Positions 1 to 7,048 of a stretch of 9,409 nt of DNA are shown here, piece by piece. This DNA comes from JAUZQZ01 sp964624255. Its GTDB lineage: Bacteria > Pseudomonadota > Zetaproteobacteria > Mariprofundales > Mariprofundaceae. The DNA lies in contig CAZUWV010000063.1 in NCBI GenBank assembly GCA_964624255.1, forward strand, positions 1-9,409, written 5' to 3'. The position numbers and the translations under genes are program-made. Positions within the stretch are counted from its first letter, which is position 1. The number at the start of each line of letters is the position of its first letter. A model generated the notes under the pieces. It was not told the origin of the DNA. It searched no databases and was given only the letters and a program-made list of their open reading frames with translations.

Positions 1-49
1 CGACCTGCTGATTACAAATCAGCTGCTCTACCAGCTGAGCTACACCGGC
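1..49 (-). tRNA. tRNA-Thr (anticodon UGU), 3' part cut off by window edge
   Basis: Read on the minus strand the gene begins GCCGGTG at 49 (acceptor 5' strand). It continues with a D arm built on GCTC/GAGC and a perfect 5-bp anticodon stem (GCTGA/TCAGC) enclosing the loop TTTGTAA, which gives anticodon TGT at 16-14 and therefore threonine. The variable loop ends the window, so the T arm and the 3' acceptor strand are missing. The same tRNA species leads the thrU-tyrU-glyT-thrT-tufB cluster in E. coli, so more tRNA genes and tuf may follow beyond the left edge; that is inference. The gene has its own promoter at 67-94. Confidence 0.93.
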
Positions 50-66
50 CATAGGGAAGCCGCCGC

Positions 67-94
67 ATCATACGGGGCAATGGATGGAACTCAA
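67..94 (-). promoter_or_regulatory. Sigma-70-type promoter of the tRNA-Thr gene
   Basis: Minus-strand -35 box TTGAGT (94-89) and -10 box TATGAT (72-67) are separated by 16 nt. The -10 is followed by a G+C-rich discriminator (GCGGCGG, 66-60). Such discriminators are the known hallmark of stringently controlled stable-RNA promoters. The expected start point near position 60 leaves a short leader before the tRNA 5' end at 49. The promoter lies just after the truA stop codon, so the tRNA need not depend on read-through. Not tested for activity. Confidence 0.6.
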
Positions 95-133
95 GCAATT
101 TTAACCTGTACCATCTTGAATGCAAAATATATT

Positions 134-916
134 CTAGCCAGAATCCGCTATTGCATCGGAATCAAACGCATCATAAACGGCATGCGTGAAGTACAGTCCG
201 TATGCTGGTGCTGTATCCGCCGCCTGCTTCCTGTCACAGGCAGCCAGTATCGCTTCCATGCGATCCGGCTTCCACTGCCCAATACCCACCCGAACCAAAC
301 TGCCTGCAAGATTGCGAACCATATGGTAAAGAAAGGCATCGGCGCGAAAATACATATCAACACACATACCGCATTGCTCAACGCGAACCTCCCGCAGATC
401 GCGAATTGGCGAGGCAGCCTGACAGCCATTGGCGCGGAAACTACTAAAATCATGCCGCCCCGTTAAATATACAGCGGCCTGTCGCATCATTGAAACATCC
501 AGTGACCGAGGCATCCACCAATGCCGCCAGCGATGAATCGCGGGTGCTGTCGTTCGGTTCCATATCTGATAGCGGTACGCTCGCTCCCGGCAATCAAAGC
601 GGGCATGAAACTCCGCACGGACCGCATGCGCGGAGCGTACACGAATTTGCCCGGGTAAATGTTGATTCACACCATGCACATAAGCCGCCGGTGAACGAGA
701 AAAACGCTCCGCACTGATGTCAGCATGCACCGGCATGGCCTCAGCGTGCACGCCCGCATCCGTTCGTCCTGCCGCATGGCAACGTACGGACTCCCCTTCA
801 ATGCAGGCCAGCGCCATCTCCAGATGTTCCTGCACTGTTGGGCCATTATCCTGACGCTGCCAACCGCACAGGCCATACCCATCGAATTCCAGCACCATGA
901 CAATACGTCGCTGCAT
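134..916 (-). CDS. truA: tRNA pseudouridine(38-40) synthase TruA
   Basis: The protein has 260 residues, the usual size of TruA, which converts uridines 38-40 in the anticodon arm of many tRNAs to pseudouridine in the cytoplasm. The family signature with the catalytic aspartate is visible as GRTDAGVHA (Asp53). Later hallmarks are DFSSFRANGCQ (about 156-166) and FLYHMVRNLAGS (about 195-206). The N-terminal strand VMVLEFDGYGLCGWQ matches the family start. A longer frame reaches 997, but the ATG at 916 is chosen because family homology begins there and it overlaps the stop of the upstream membrane-protein gene as TGATG, with a G-rich GGATGGGG just upstream. That overlap implies translational coupling. 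No clear intrinsic terminator follows the stop; a tRNA promoter comes next. Confidence 0.96.
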   Translation of the reverse strand: MQRRIVMVLEFDGYGLCGWQRQDNGPTVQEHLEMALACIEGESVRCHAAGRTDAGVHAEAMPVHADISAERFSRSPAAYVHGVNQHLPGQIRVRSAHAVRAEFHARFDCRERAYRYQIWNRTTAPAIHRWRHWWMPRSLDVSMMRQAAVYLTGRHDFSSFRANGCQAASPIRDLREVRVEQCGMCVDMYFRADAFLYHMVRNLAGSLVRVGIGQWKPDRMEAILAACDRKQAADTAPAYGLYFTHAVYDAFDSDAIADSG

Positions 917-1587
917 CACCCCATCCGCGCCGCAAATGGAAGACAGATACTGACCAATATAAGAACCAGCGCCCATCCGTCCAGGCTTAAATCGCATGGT
1001 GGAAGTTTACCCGTCCAGCCTTTCCACACGACCTCCGCCTGCTCACGGCTTGAGTACAATAGATCCTCAAGCAAATGGACCACCATTTCCGGCACCCATA
1101 CCATGCCCCGCGAGCGCCCTTCGCGCCAATGTTTCCGGACCAGTCCGGAAGCCTGATCCCGCATAGGATGAAATAATTTCAGATATGGGTACAGGCGGCG
1201 ACCCATAACAGGAATATGACAAATCTGCGCCTCCCACTCCTCCAGGGTCAGGGATCGGGAAAGTAGCATAGCCGAAAAAAAGAGGAACAGAAGCCGTATA
1301 CTGAGCCATGTCCCCCTGTCTGCACCCTCCCATGTAAACGGCAACATACTCCCCGGCCATATCAGTGCGCCGGGAGTTGAAAACAGGTGTAAAAGAAAGA
1401 TTGGCAGTATCAACCAGAGTAACAGGCGAATCGCCCTGAAAACAGGTGTCCATGATTTATTGATGATGCGCAGCAAGGTAATGCACAACATACTCCCCGG
1501 TATGGCAACGACCATGTCGTGTGCGAGCAATGCTGATGTAAAGCAACCGAGGCCGAAACACAACCGCCCTAAAGGATGGAGGTTCAC
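916..1587 (-). CDS. ECF-transporter T-component-like (CbiQ/EcfT family) membrane protein
   Basis: This 223-residue hydrophobic protein resembles the CbiQ/EcfT family, the integral-membrane coupling subunit of energy-coupling-factor vitamin and metal importers. Evidence: an N-terminal HPLGRL segment like the family's HP-x-x-K/R start; hydrophobic spans near 9-39, 50-70, 95-113 and 202-220; and a long amphipathic polar stretch (about 115-195) before the last span, where the family carries its ATPase-coupling helices. The usual Ala-Arg-Gly coupling motif is not intact: the matching spot reads EVVWKGW (185-191). The start is GTG at 1587; the frame is open upstream to 1662 but has no better start, and no good ribosome-binding site is visible, so the start is uncertain. 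No ATPase or S component lies in the window. The 3' end overlaps truA (TGATG). The family call rests on motif and topology recognition only. Confidence 0.68.
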   Translation of the reverse strand: MNLHPLGRLCFGLGCFTSALLAHDMVVAIPGSMLCITLLRIINKSWTPVFRAIRLLLWLILPIFLLHLFSTPGALIWPGSMLPFTWEGADRGTWLSIRLLFLFFSAMLLSRSLTLEEWEAQICHIPVMGRRLYPYLKLFHPMRDQASGLVRKHWREGRSRGMVWVPEMVVHLLEDLLYSSREQAEVVWKGWTGKLPPCDLSLDGWALVLILVSICLPFAARMG

Positions 1588-1951
1588 ACAGATGAAAGTA
1601 ACTGCCCGGAAGCTCTGACAAACTGTCGAATCCTGGTATCCGGGCCAGGGTAGCTCTGCCCTTTACCCACAAATCGTGCCACAACGAGTCATCCGGTGGT
1701 CATATGCAAGGCGCGCTCTCAAAGCAATGGTTGTATCCCTGGCAAGAGGGCGGAACGCAGCAGATGGCCGCAGGATGGCTCGCCCGAAGGGAACCCTTGC
1801 ACACGAGTCATACCTGCGTTGCGGCGCTTGCCAATGGAATAACCATTATCTGCGCACCGCGCCTTGGTCTGACCCGTGTGTAAAGGCTCTGTGGCATAAT
1901 TTGTGGGTAAAGGGCGGGGGTAACCAGGAGATCGGATAAGCACGGTAATAA
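1588..1951. other. Gene-free spacer between fimV and the ECF-like gene
   Basis: The 364-bp gap holds no credible gene on either strand. Most of it is the 258-bp inverted repeat at 1658-1915. The short open frames here (about 75-87 codons on both strands) read through both repeat ends and are mirror products of the inverted repeat. The 36 bp after the fimV stop (1951-1916) include a small AATAATTATT palindrome but no clear terminator. The 70 bp before the GTG at 1587 show no clear promoter or Shine-Dalgarno site. Confidence 0.7.
1658..1915. repeat. 258-bp foldback element (long imperfect inverted repeat, MITE-like)
   Basis: The outer 26 bp form near-perfect terminal inverted repeats: 1658-1683 and 1890-1915 share gccctttacccacaaat, then two variable bases, then tgccaca (24/26). 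The similarity continues inward as a long foldback: left arm 1658-1760 (103 nt) against the reverse complement of 1814-1915 (102 nt). Shared blocks CAAGGCGCG, AATGGTT, TGGCAAG and AACGCAG lie at the same offsets; my ungapped hand count is 56/90. The centre (near 1787-1798) holds a small AAGGG-AA-CCCTT hairpin. A 9-bp direct repeat, acgagtcat, occurs at 1684 and 1803. I find no clear target-site duplication and no transposase, so a non-autonomous element or decayed repeat is likelier than a complete IS. On the operon transcript it could fold into one long hairpin between fimV and the ECF-like gene. Confidence 0.72.
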
Positions 1952-4351
1952 TTATTTGGAATCCTCCATCTCACGCCTGATGGACTCAAACCAGTCACGG
2001 TTGTCGCCATTCACCAGAACTTCCGCCTTCGCCAGAAATTCACTGGCTTCAGTTGCGTTTCCTCTGTGCCATGCGACATCCGCGAGGCCAATCAGAGCGT
2101 CTCCTCGTGTCCTGTCCGCACCCATAGCCATCTTGAATGAAGACTCGGCCCCATCCAGCGCGCCTTCGGCCAGTAGGCTGCGCGCCTTGTCAACATGAAG
2201 CGAGTCCGGCGCTTCCCCCCTGCCCAATGTACCCGCCAGTTTATCCGATCTCGAAAACTCCAGCCCGGTATCAGGTATTTTGCCTGCCCCACCCACATAA
2301 CCTGGCCCGGGAGTCTCAATGCTTGAGGATGTGGCCTCATCGCCCACCGCCCCATCTCCACTTTTTTTGCCAACCATGGGCTGAATATCCAAACTAATAT
2401 CAACCATATCAGGAAACCCCGGTTCGAACGAGTCCTCCGCCGTAACCTTTCCCGCTTCGAGAGGCACAAGCTCCTCAATGCCGATGGAAGGTAAAGCACT
2501 GACCGGGTCGGTGTCAGTTTCGCTCTCATCAACAGGAGAAACAGCCACTTCGAACGCCTGCAATTCGTCACCACTCAAAGCTATACGTCCGGCTTCGACG
2601 GCTACACTCAACGCCTCCGAATCACCCCTCGACTGAAGTGTTCGAATCAATACTATATATGCTCCGGCATGATCCGGATGCTGTTTGATCGCCATTTTTA
2701 TCTGGTCAATGGCCTCATCTTCCATGCCGTAACGAAGGTAAATATCGGCTTCAGCCATATAGTCCACATTCGAATCAGGTGTATCCTCTGGCTCATTCTG
2801 ACGCATCTTTTCTTCATCGACCGCCTCGGATGCCATCGAACTCGATATATGACCCGCGAGGGCATCTTTGGACTCCTGCGTATCCGTTCGCACAGCAACC
2901 TGATCCAACTCTTCGGCCGCAGATACCTCCCGTCCTCCACTTTCCGAAGGAGGTGTAAGCGAAACAGTATTCCTTGATGCTGAGAGTGCGGAGGAATGTG
3001 GACGTTCACGAGTCAGCAAAAGCCCCACACATCCAAGCAACAAAGCGACCAAACCACCCAGGAGATAGGTTAGCCACTGGATGGGAGTGGCACCGCGAGC
3101 TTTCGCCTCCTGCCTGTTCCGGTCCAGCTCAGCCTGCGAGCGGGCCAGGCTTAGCTCCAGTTTCCTGATACGTGCATTGGCGGCAACGATATCCGCACCA
3201 GACAATTTGTCCGACAGGGCATCAATTTTATCGCCAGCAACCTTGAGCCTTTCCTGCAAGGCGGCATTTTCCTGTCGCAGCGCGACCTGCCTTTCTCGTT
3301 GCGCGGAATTCAGTACTACCGTTCCCATTACCCCCGTTGCCGCGGGAAGTTCGGCTCCGGGAGGTTGGCCGGCCTCCGATTTTGCACCTGTCTTTCTCCC
3401 TGTCGCCGCACTGGAGGTGGGGACCGAAGCGATACCGACAGCCATTCGGCCCATGCGCACGCGAGTCTTGTAGCGATTCTTCTGTGCCTCAGAAATTGCC
3501 GTATAGCGGGGCTGTTTCTTTAATGCACTCCAATCACGCATCTGCCTGGCCAATGATTTTCTGGCATCGGATGGTGTCATCTCTTCCACTTCGCTGGCCG
3601 TTGGCACATTCAGCCAGGTCCCGGCATTAATAAGGTTGACGTTTCCCCGACTAAATTTCTTCCTGTTCTTGCTGAACAGGGCCATCATCACCTGCGGTAA
3701 GGTATAGCGATGATCCGCGCGCAGACGGAGGGCTACGGTCCTGATAGTGTCTCCATAGACCATTGGCCCATAGCGCCCGGTTCGCGCCCAACCGCTGTAA
3801 AGCCCGGGAGCGCGCCTCGCGGACCCGGCTTCCGCTGTGGATTGTTCCGCCACAGCGGATCCTCTTGGCTGAATATTTCCTCCCGTATTCGCCTGTGAGC
3901 CCGCCACGGAAACGTTCGATGGCATCTTGGTCCGGACAGGTTCAGCCTGTGGCAAGTTGAGGAAAACAGGATATTTTTTGAACTGGGTCGCATGACCGTA
4001 GCGTACTCTCAGGATCAAATCGAAGAATGGCGCATTAACTACAGAACTGGAAGAAAATTCCACGCGGGCACCGCGAGAATCGTCTCTTACCTCAGAATGA
4101 ATCACCTTCAGTACGGGATCGCGGTATACTTCCAGGGTACGGTACTCGGCGGGAGTGGCCAGCCCGGCGAACACATGGGAAACAGCTTTATTTTTTCCCA
4201 ATTGCATCGGGATTTCGGCAAAAAAAGCCTCCCCCAGATGGCTTGTCACATCTATCTTTCCCAAGGCCACTGCACGGGCCTGGGAAATGCCCAGAAAGAG
4301 GCATACGATAAGCGCGGAGAACCCGGCCATCCTCCCTATCCAGCGATTCAT
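1952..4351 (-). CDS. fimV: FimV/HubP family polar landmark protein
   Basis: The protein has 799 residues from the chosen start. FimV/HubP proteins anchor at the cell pole, bind peptidoglycan through a periplasmic LysM-like part and organise type IV pili, chemotaxis or flagellar machinery through cytoplasmic TPR parts. Visible here: a signal peptide (1-27, cleavage likely after SQARA); the conserved FimV N-domain (VALGKIDVTSHLGEAF, about 27-135); a LysM-like segment (about 183-253, YGDTIRTVAL to WLNVP); a coiled coil (about 348-418); one transmembrane helix (about 424-447); a long acidic linker; a TPR-like region (about 529-578, VDYMAEADIYLRYGMEDEAI); and a second TPR-like C-terminus (about 718-783). 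ATG 4351 is preferred because GGAG lies 9 nt upstream and the signal peptide then has normal length; ATG 4366 and the in-frame extension to 4417 are less likely. It follows asd by 70 nt. Pilus or flagellar genes are not in view, so its precise client is unknown. Confidence 0.93.
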   Translation of the reverse strand: MNRWIGRMAGFSALIVCLFLGISQARAVALGKIDVTSHLGEAFFAEIPMQLGKNKAVSHVFAGLATPAEYRTLEVYRDPVLKVIHSEVRDDSRGARVEFSSSSVVNAPFFDLILRVRYGHATQFKKYPVFLNLPQAEPVRTKMPSNVSVAGSQANTGGNIQPRGSAVAEQSTAEAGSARRAPGLYSGWARTGRYGPMVYGDTIRTVALRLRADHRYTLPQVMMALFSKNRKKFSRGNVNLINAGTWLNVPTASEVEEMTPSDARKSLARQMRDWSALKKQPRYTAISEAQKNRYKTRVRMGRMAVGIASVPTSSAATGRKTGAKSEAGQPPGAELPAATGVMGTVVLNSAQRERQVALRQENAALQERLKVAGDKIDALSDKLSGADIVAANARIRKLELSLARSQAELDRNRQEAKARGATPIQWLTYLLGGLVALLLGCVGLLLTRERPHSSALSASRNTVSLTPPSESGGREVSAAEELDQVAVRTDTQESKDALAGHISSSMASEAVDEEKMRQNEPEDTPDSNVDYMAEADIYLRYGMEDEAIDQIKMAIKQHPDHAGAYIVLIRTLQSRGDSEALSVAVEAGRIALSGDELQAFEVAVSPVDESETDTDPVSALPSIGIEELVPLEAGKVTAEDSFEPGFPDMVDISLDIQPMVGKKSGDGAVGDEATSSSIETPGPGYVGGAGKIPDTGLEFSRSDKLAGTLGRGEAPDSLHVDKARSLLAEGALDGAESSFKMAMGADRTRGDALIGLADVAWHRGNATEASEFLAKAEVLVNGDNRDWFESIRREMEDSK

Positions 4352-4421
4352 ATCTATCGTCTCCATCGACCCCCGCCTACTCCGGCCCTGGCTATTCAAC
4401 GCGATGTCGCCACACACTCAG

Positions 4422-5462
4422 TCATTCGGCAAGCTGGTGAACGAGGATTTCCGCAATTTGAACGGCATTAAGCGCAGCGCCTTTACGCACATTATCGGCA
4501 ACAATCCACAAATGCAAAGAATTCGGACAGGAATCATCATCTCGAATGCGGCCGACCCAAACAGGATCAGTACCCGCCGCATCACTGGGCAACGGATAAT
4601 CTTCACCAGCGGGATCGTCAACAACACAGATACCGTCGGCTCGCGCCAGGATATTGCGTGCGTACTCCGCTGTCATGGGAGCCTCAAAGGTGAGATTGAC
4701 GGCTTCCGCATGGCTGTAGAACACGGGCACACGCACCGCAGTCGCGGTCACGGCAATATCCGTACCCATAATTTTCCGCGTTTCATCCATCATCTTGCGT
4801 TCTTCTCTGGTATAACCATCATCAAGGAACACGTCGATATGCGGAATAACATTGAAGGCGATACGCGCCGGCAATACATGAACCTCGGCCTTATTGCCTG
4901 CAAGAAGGCTGCGCGTCTGCATGGCCAGCTCCTCAATGGCGCGCCCACCGGCGCCGGATACAGCCTGATAAGTGGAAACCACCACACGTTTGACAGGAAC
5001 CGCATCGTGCAACGGCTTCAGGGCCACAACCATCTGGATGGTCGAACAATTCGGGTTAGCAACAATGTGGTTTTCCCTGGCCATTTCCAATGCTTGCGGG
5101 TTGACCTCCGGCACCACCAGACAAACATCATCGTGCATCCGCCAGGCGCTGGAATTATCAATCACATAGCACCCACATTCGGCAAAACGCGGCGTGTACT
5201 CCAAAGACGTGTCACCACCAGCTGAAAACAACGCGATATCCAGCCCCGACGGGTCGAAATCCGCCAGGTCCCGTACCACATACTCCCTGCCTCTGAACTC
5301 AATCCTTGAACCCGCACTACGGCTGGAAGCCAGTGGTACAAGATCACCGACCGGGAAGTCGCGTCCGGCCAGAATTTCGAGCATGGTCTGCCCCACCTCA
5401 CCTGTCGCGCCAACCACGGCAACATTGTATGCATCCTTACGTGGAAGAAATTTACCCATCAT
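4422..5462 (-). CDS. asd: Aspartate-semialdehyde dehydrogenase
   Basis: The enzyme reduces beta-aspartyl phosphate to aspartate semialdehyde with NADPH, the shared step toward lysine/diaminopimelate, threonine, methionine and isoleucine. The 346-residue protein shows the Rossmann start VAVVGATGEVG (about 14-24), the catalytic cysteine in NPNCST (Cys139), the active-site region TYQAVSGAG (Gln166) and the substrate-binding RVPVFYSHAEAVN with His251. It ends with the family block LWIVADNVRKGAALNAVQIAE. A start at 5492 would overlap leuB by 31 nt. The ATG at 5462 is preferred because it overlaps the leuB TAA as TAATG, with GGCGGGC just upstream as a likely ribosome site; a second ATG follows at 5459. 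The arrangement implies coupling to leuB. Confidence 0.97.
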   Translation of the reverse strand: MMGKFLPRKDAYNVAVVGATGEVGQTMLEILAGRDFPVGDLVPLASSRSAGSRIEFRGREYVVRDLADFDPSGLDIALFSAGGDTSLEYTPRFAECGCYVIDNSSAWRMHDDVCLVVPEVNPQALEMARENHIVANPNCSTIQMVVALKPLHDAVPVKRVVVSTYQAVSGAGGRAIEELAMQTRSLLAGNKAEVHVLPARIAFNVIPHIDVFLDDGYTREERKMMDETRKIMGTDIAVTATAVRVPVFYSHAEAVNLTFEAPMTAEYARNILARADGICVVDDPAGEDYPLPSDAAGTDPVWVGRIRDDDSCPNSLHLWIVADNVRKGAALNAVQIAEILVHQLAE

Positions 5463-6544
5463 TAGCCCGCCATCATCTTGAGTTTGCGACACACCACATC
5501 CCCCATCTCCGAGCAGGAAACCGCTCGGCCACCGCCCGCCAGATCGGATGTACGCACGCCATCATCCAGTACCGCCTCAATGGTCGTATCCACCGCGTCG
5601 GCCAAGTCACCGCGATCCAGCGTGTACTTCAACATCATGGACACGGATAAAATCGTCGCTAAAGGGTTGGCCCTGTCCCGGCCTGCAATATCCGGAGCTG
5701 AACCGTGAATCGGCTCATACATCGCATGCGCCTCACCGATGGATGCAGAAGGCAACATGCCAATGGAACCGGTCAGCATTGAGGCTTCGTCCGACAAAAT
5801 ATCTCCGAACAAATTGGATGTAACGATGACATCGAACTGCCTCGGGTCACGAATCAACTGCATTGCCGCGTTATCCACATACATATGCGACAATTCAACA
5901 TCGGAAAACGCATCATCATGTACGCTGCAAACAATTTCGCGCCAGAATTCGGATACGTCGAGTACGTTGGCCTTATCTACGCTGCAAACTTTCCCATCGC
6001 GCAGACGCGCCGTTTCAAATGCTGTACGGGCGATACGCCGCACCTGGGACTCGGTATAGCTCATCGTATTGACGCCCTTGCGCTCGCCATGCTCTTCAAT
6101 AATCCCGCGCGGTTGACCGAAATACACGCCGCTCACCAGTTCCCGTACCACCATAATATCCACGCCGTCAATCACTTCAGGCCTTAGCGTGGAAGCATCC
6201 AGCAACTGCCTGTACACTCTGGCAGGACGGTAATTGGCAAAAAGGCCCAGATCAGCACGAATACCAAGCAAGCCCGACTCCGGCCTGAGCGGCTTATCGA
6301 GTGACTCCCATTTCGGTCCCCCAACCGCGCCCAGCAATACCGCATCTGCCTCACGCGACAACCTCTGCGTAACCTCAGGGTAAGGATCGCCGCTGGCATC
6401 ATAAGCCGCACCGCCCATGTCGGACATTTCCCATTCGGCATTCAGGCCATATTCGCTATTAAGGACCGCCAGCACCTTGAGGGCCTCGCGCACAATTTCC
6501 GGTCCAATACCGTCGCCCGGCAATACCGCAATTTTAACGGTCAT
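5462..6544 (-). CDS. leuB: 3-Isopropylmalate dehydrogenase
   Basis: LeuB oxidatively decarboxylates 3-isopropylmalate to 2-oxoisocaproate, using NAD+ and a divalent metal, in leucine synthesis. The 360-residue length is standard. Motifs in order: LPGDGIGPE (8-16), LGAVGGPKW (71-79), substrate arginines in GIRADLGLFANYRPA (Arg96, Arg106) and at Arg134, Tyr141 in GVYFGQPRG, Lys191 in CSVDKANVLD, and the metal-binding aspartates Asp224, Asp248 and Asp252 within HMYVDN and NLFGDILSDE. The nucleotide-binding loop is EPIHGSAPDIAG. An AGGAG sits 5 nt before the ATG, so the start is secure. It lies 33 nt after nrdR and overlaps asd by one base. leuC and leuD are not in the window. Confidence 0.98.
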   Translation of the reverse strand: MTVKIAVLPGDGIGPEIVREALKVLAVLNSEYGLNAEWEMSDMGGAAYDASGDPYPEVTQRLSREADAVLLGAVGGPKWESLDKPLRPESGLLGIRADLGLFANYRPARVYRQLLDASTLRPEVIDGVDIMVVRELVSGVYFGQPRGIIEEHGERKGVNTMSYTESQVRRIARTAFETARLRDGKVCSVDKANVLDVSEFWREIVCSVHDDAFSDVELSHMYVDNAAMQLIRDPRQFDVIVTSNLFGDILSDEASMLTGSIGMLPSASIGEAHAMYEPIHGSAPDIAGRDRANPLATILSVSMMLKYTLDRGDLADAVDTTIEAVLDDGVRTSDLAGGGRAVSCSEMGDVVCRKLKMMAG

Positions 6545-6577
6545 AACTACTCCTGACCCTCTCTTCGCAAGAAGTCA

Positions 6578-7036
6578 TCATGCTTTACGCTCCATCGCAT
6601 TCTTTACCGCCGCCAGAAATTCATCCACATCCTTGAATTCCCGATACACGGATGCAAAACGAATATAAGCCACGCCATCCAGCTGGCGCAACTGCTCCAT
6701 AACAAGATTTCCGACATCTGCCGCTGGAATTTCCGGCTCGCCCCGTTCCTGAACCGAGCACACGATCGCCTGCATGCCCTGCTCCAGCGCATCGGCTGAC
6801 ACAGGACGTTTTTCCAACGCCTTTTGCATACCCGAACGGATTTTTTCAACATCGAATGTCTGCCGTATGCCATCCTTCTTGACCACCATGGGTAAACGTA
6901 ATTCCGCACGTTCATAGGTGGAGAAACGTTTAAGGCACACTTCGCATTCACGCCTGCGCCGAACCGTAGCGCCGTCTTCCACGACACGCGAATCAATGAC
7001 ACGCGTATCATCGTTGGCGCAAAATGGGCAATACAT
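6578..7036 (-). CDS. nrdR: Transcriptional repressor NrdR (ribonucleotide reductase regulator)
   Basis: NrdR represses ribonucleotide reductase operons in response to ATP/dATP. The 152-residue length is typical. A zinc ribbon is formed by Cys3, Cys6, Cys31 and Cys34 (CPFC and CEVC), with the conserved DSR (15-17) and basic RRRREC (26-31) segments used in DNA binding. The rest (about 49-139) is an ATP-cone domain, including LPMVVKKDG and the FASVYREFKD end. It starts 12 nt after the glyA stop and has only a weak Shine-Dalgarno (CTGGAT), so it is probably translated by coupling to glyA. glyA-nrdR adjacency is widespread in proteobacteria; a ribD often seen nearby is absent, and leuB follows instead. 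Confidence 0.97.
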   Translation of the reverse strand: MYCPFCANDDTRVIDSRVVEDGATVRRRRECEVCLKRFSTYERAELRLPMVVKKDGIRQTFDVEKIRSGMQKALEKRPVSADALEQGMQAIVCSVQERGEPEIPAADVGNLVMEQLRQLDGVAYIRFASVYREFKDVDEFLAAVKNAMERKA

Positions 7037-7048
7037 ATCCAGACGCTA

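Noticed and set aside
917..997. Longer N-terminus for truA (start at 997)
   Set aside because: It would overlap the membrane-protein gene by 82 nt, and TruA family similarity begins at the ATG at 916, which has a coupled TGATG overlap.
1890..1915. Reading the fimV-ECF gap repeats as ends of a complete insertion sequence
   Set aside because: Only about 206 bp lie between the ends, with no transposase frame and no clear target duplication. A MITE-like or decayed element is the most that can be supported.
1676..1943. Open frames on both strands inside the fimV-ECF gap
   Set aside because: They read across the inverted repeat and give mirror peptides at its two ends (LWHNLWVKG and HDLWVKG types), as expected from repeat DNA rather than a gene.
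4352..4417. Longer N-terminus for fimV (starts at 4417 or 4366)
   Set aside because: It would place extra charged residues before the signal peptide. The ATG at 4351 has GGAG at a good distance and gives a normal signal sequence. ATG 4366 cannot be fully excluded because it also has a G-rich stretch upstream.
4155..5225. 356-codon open frame on the plus strand
   Set aside because: It lies antisense to asd and the start of fimV, whose frames carry all catalytic motifs and start signals. The translated product has no recognisable family pattern.
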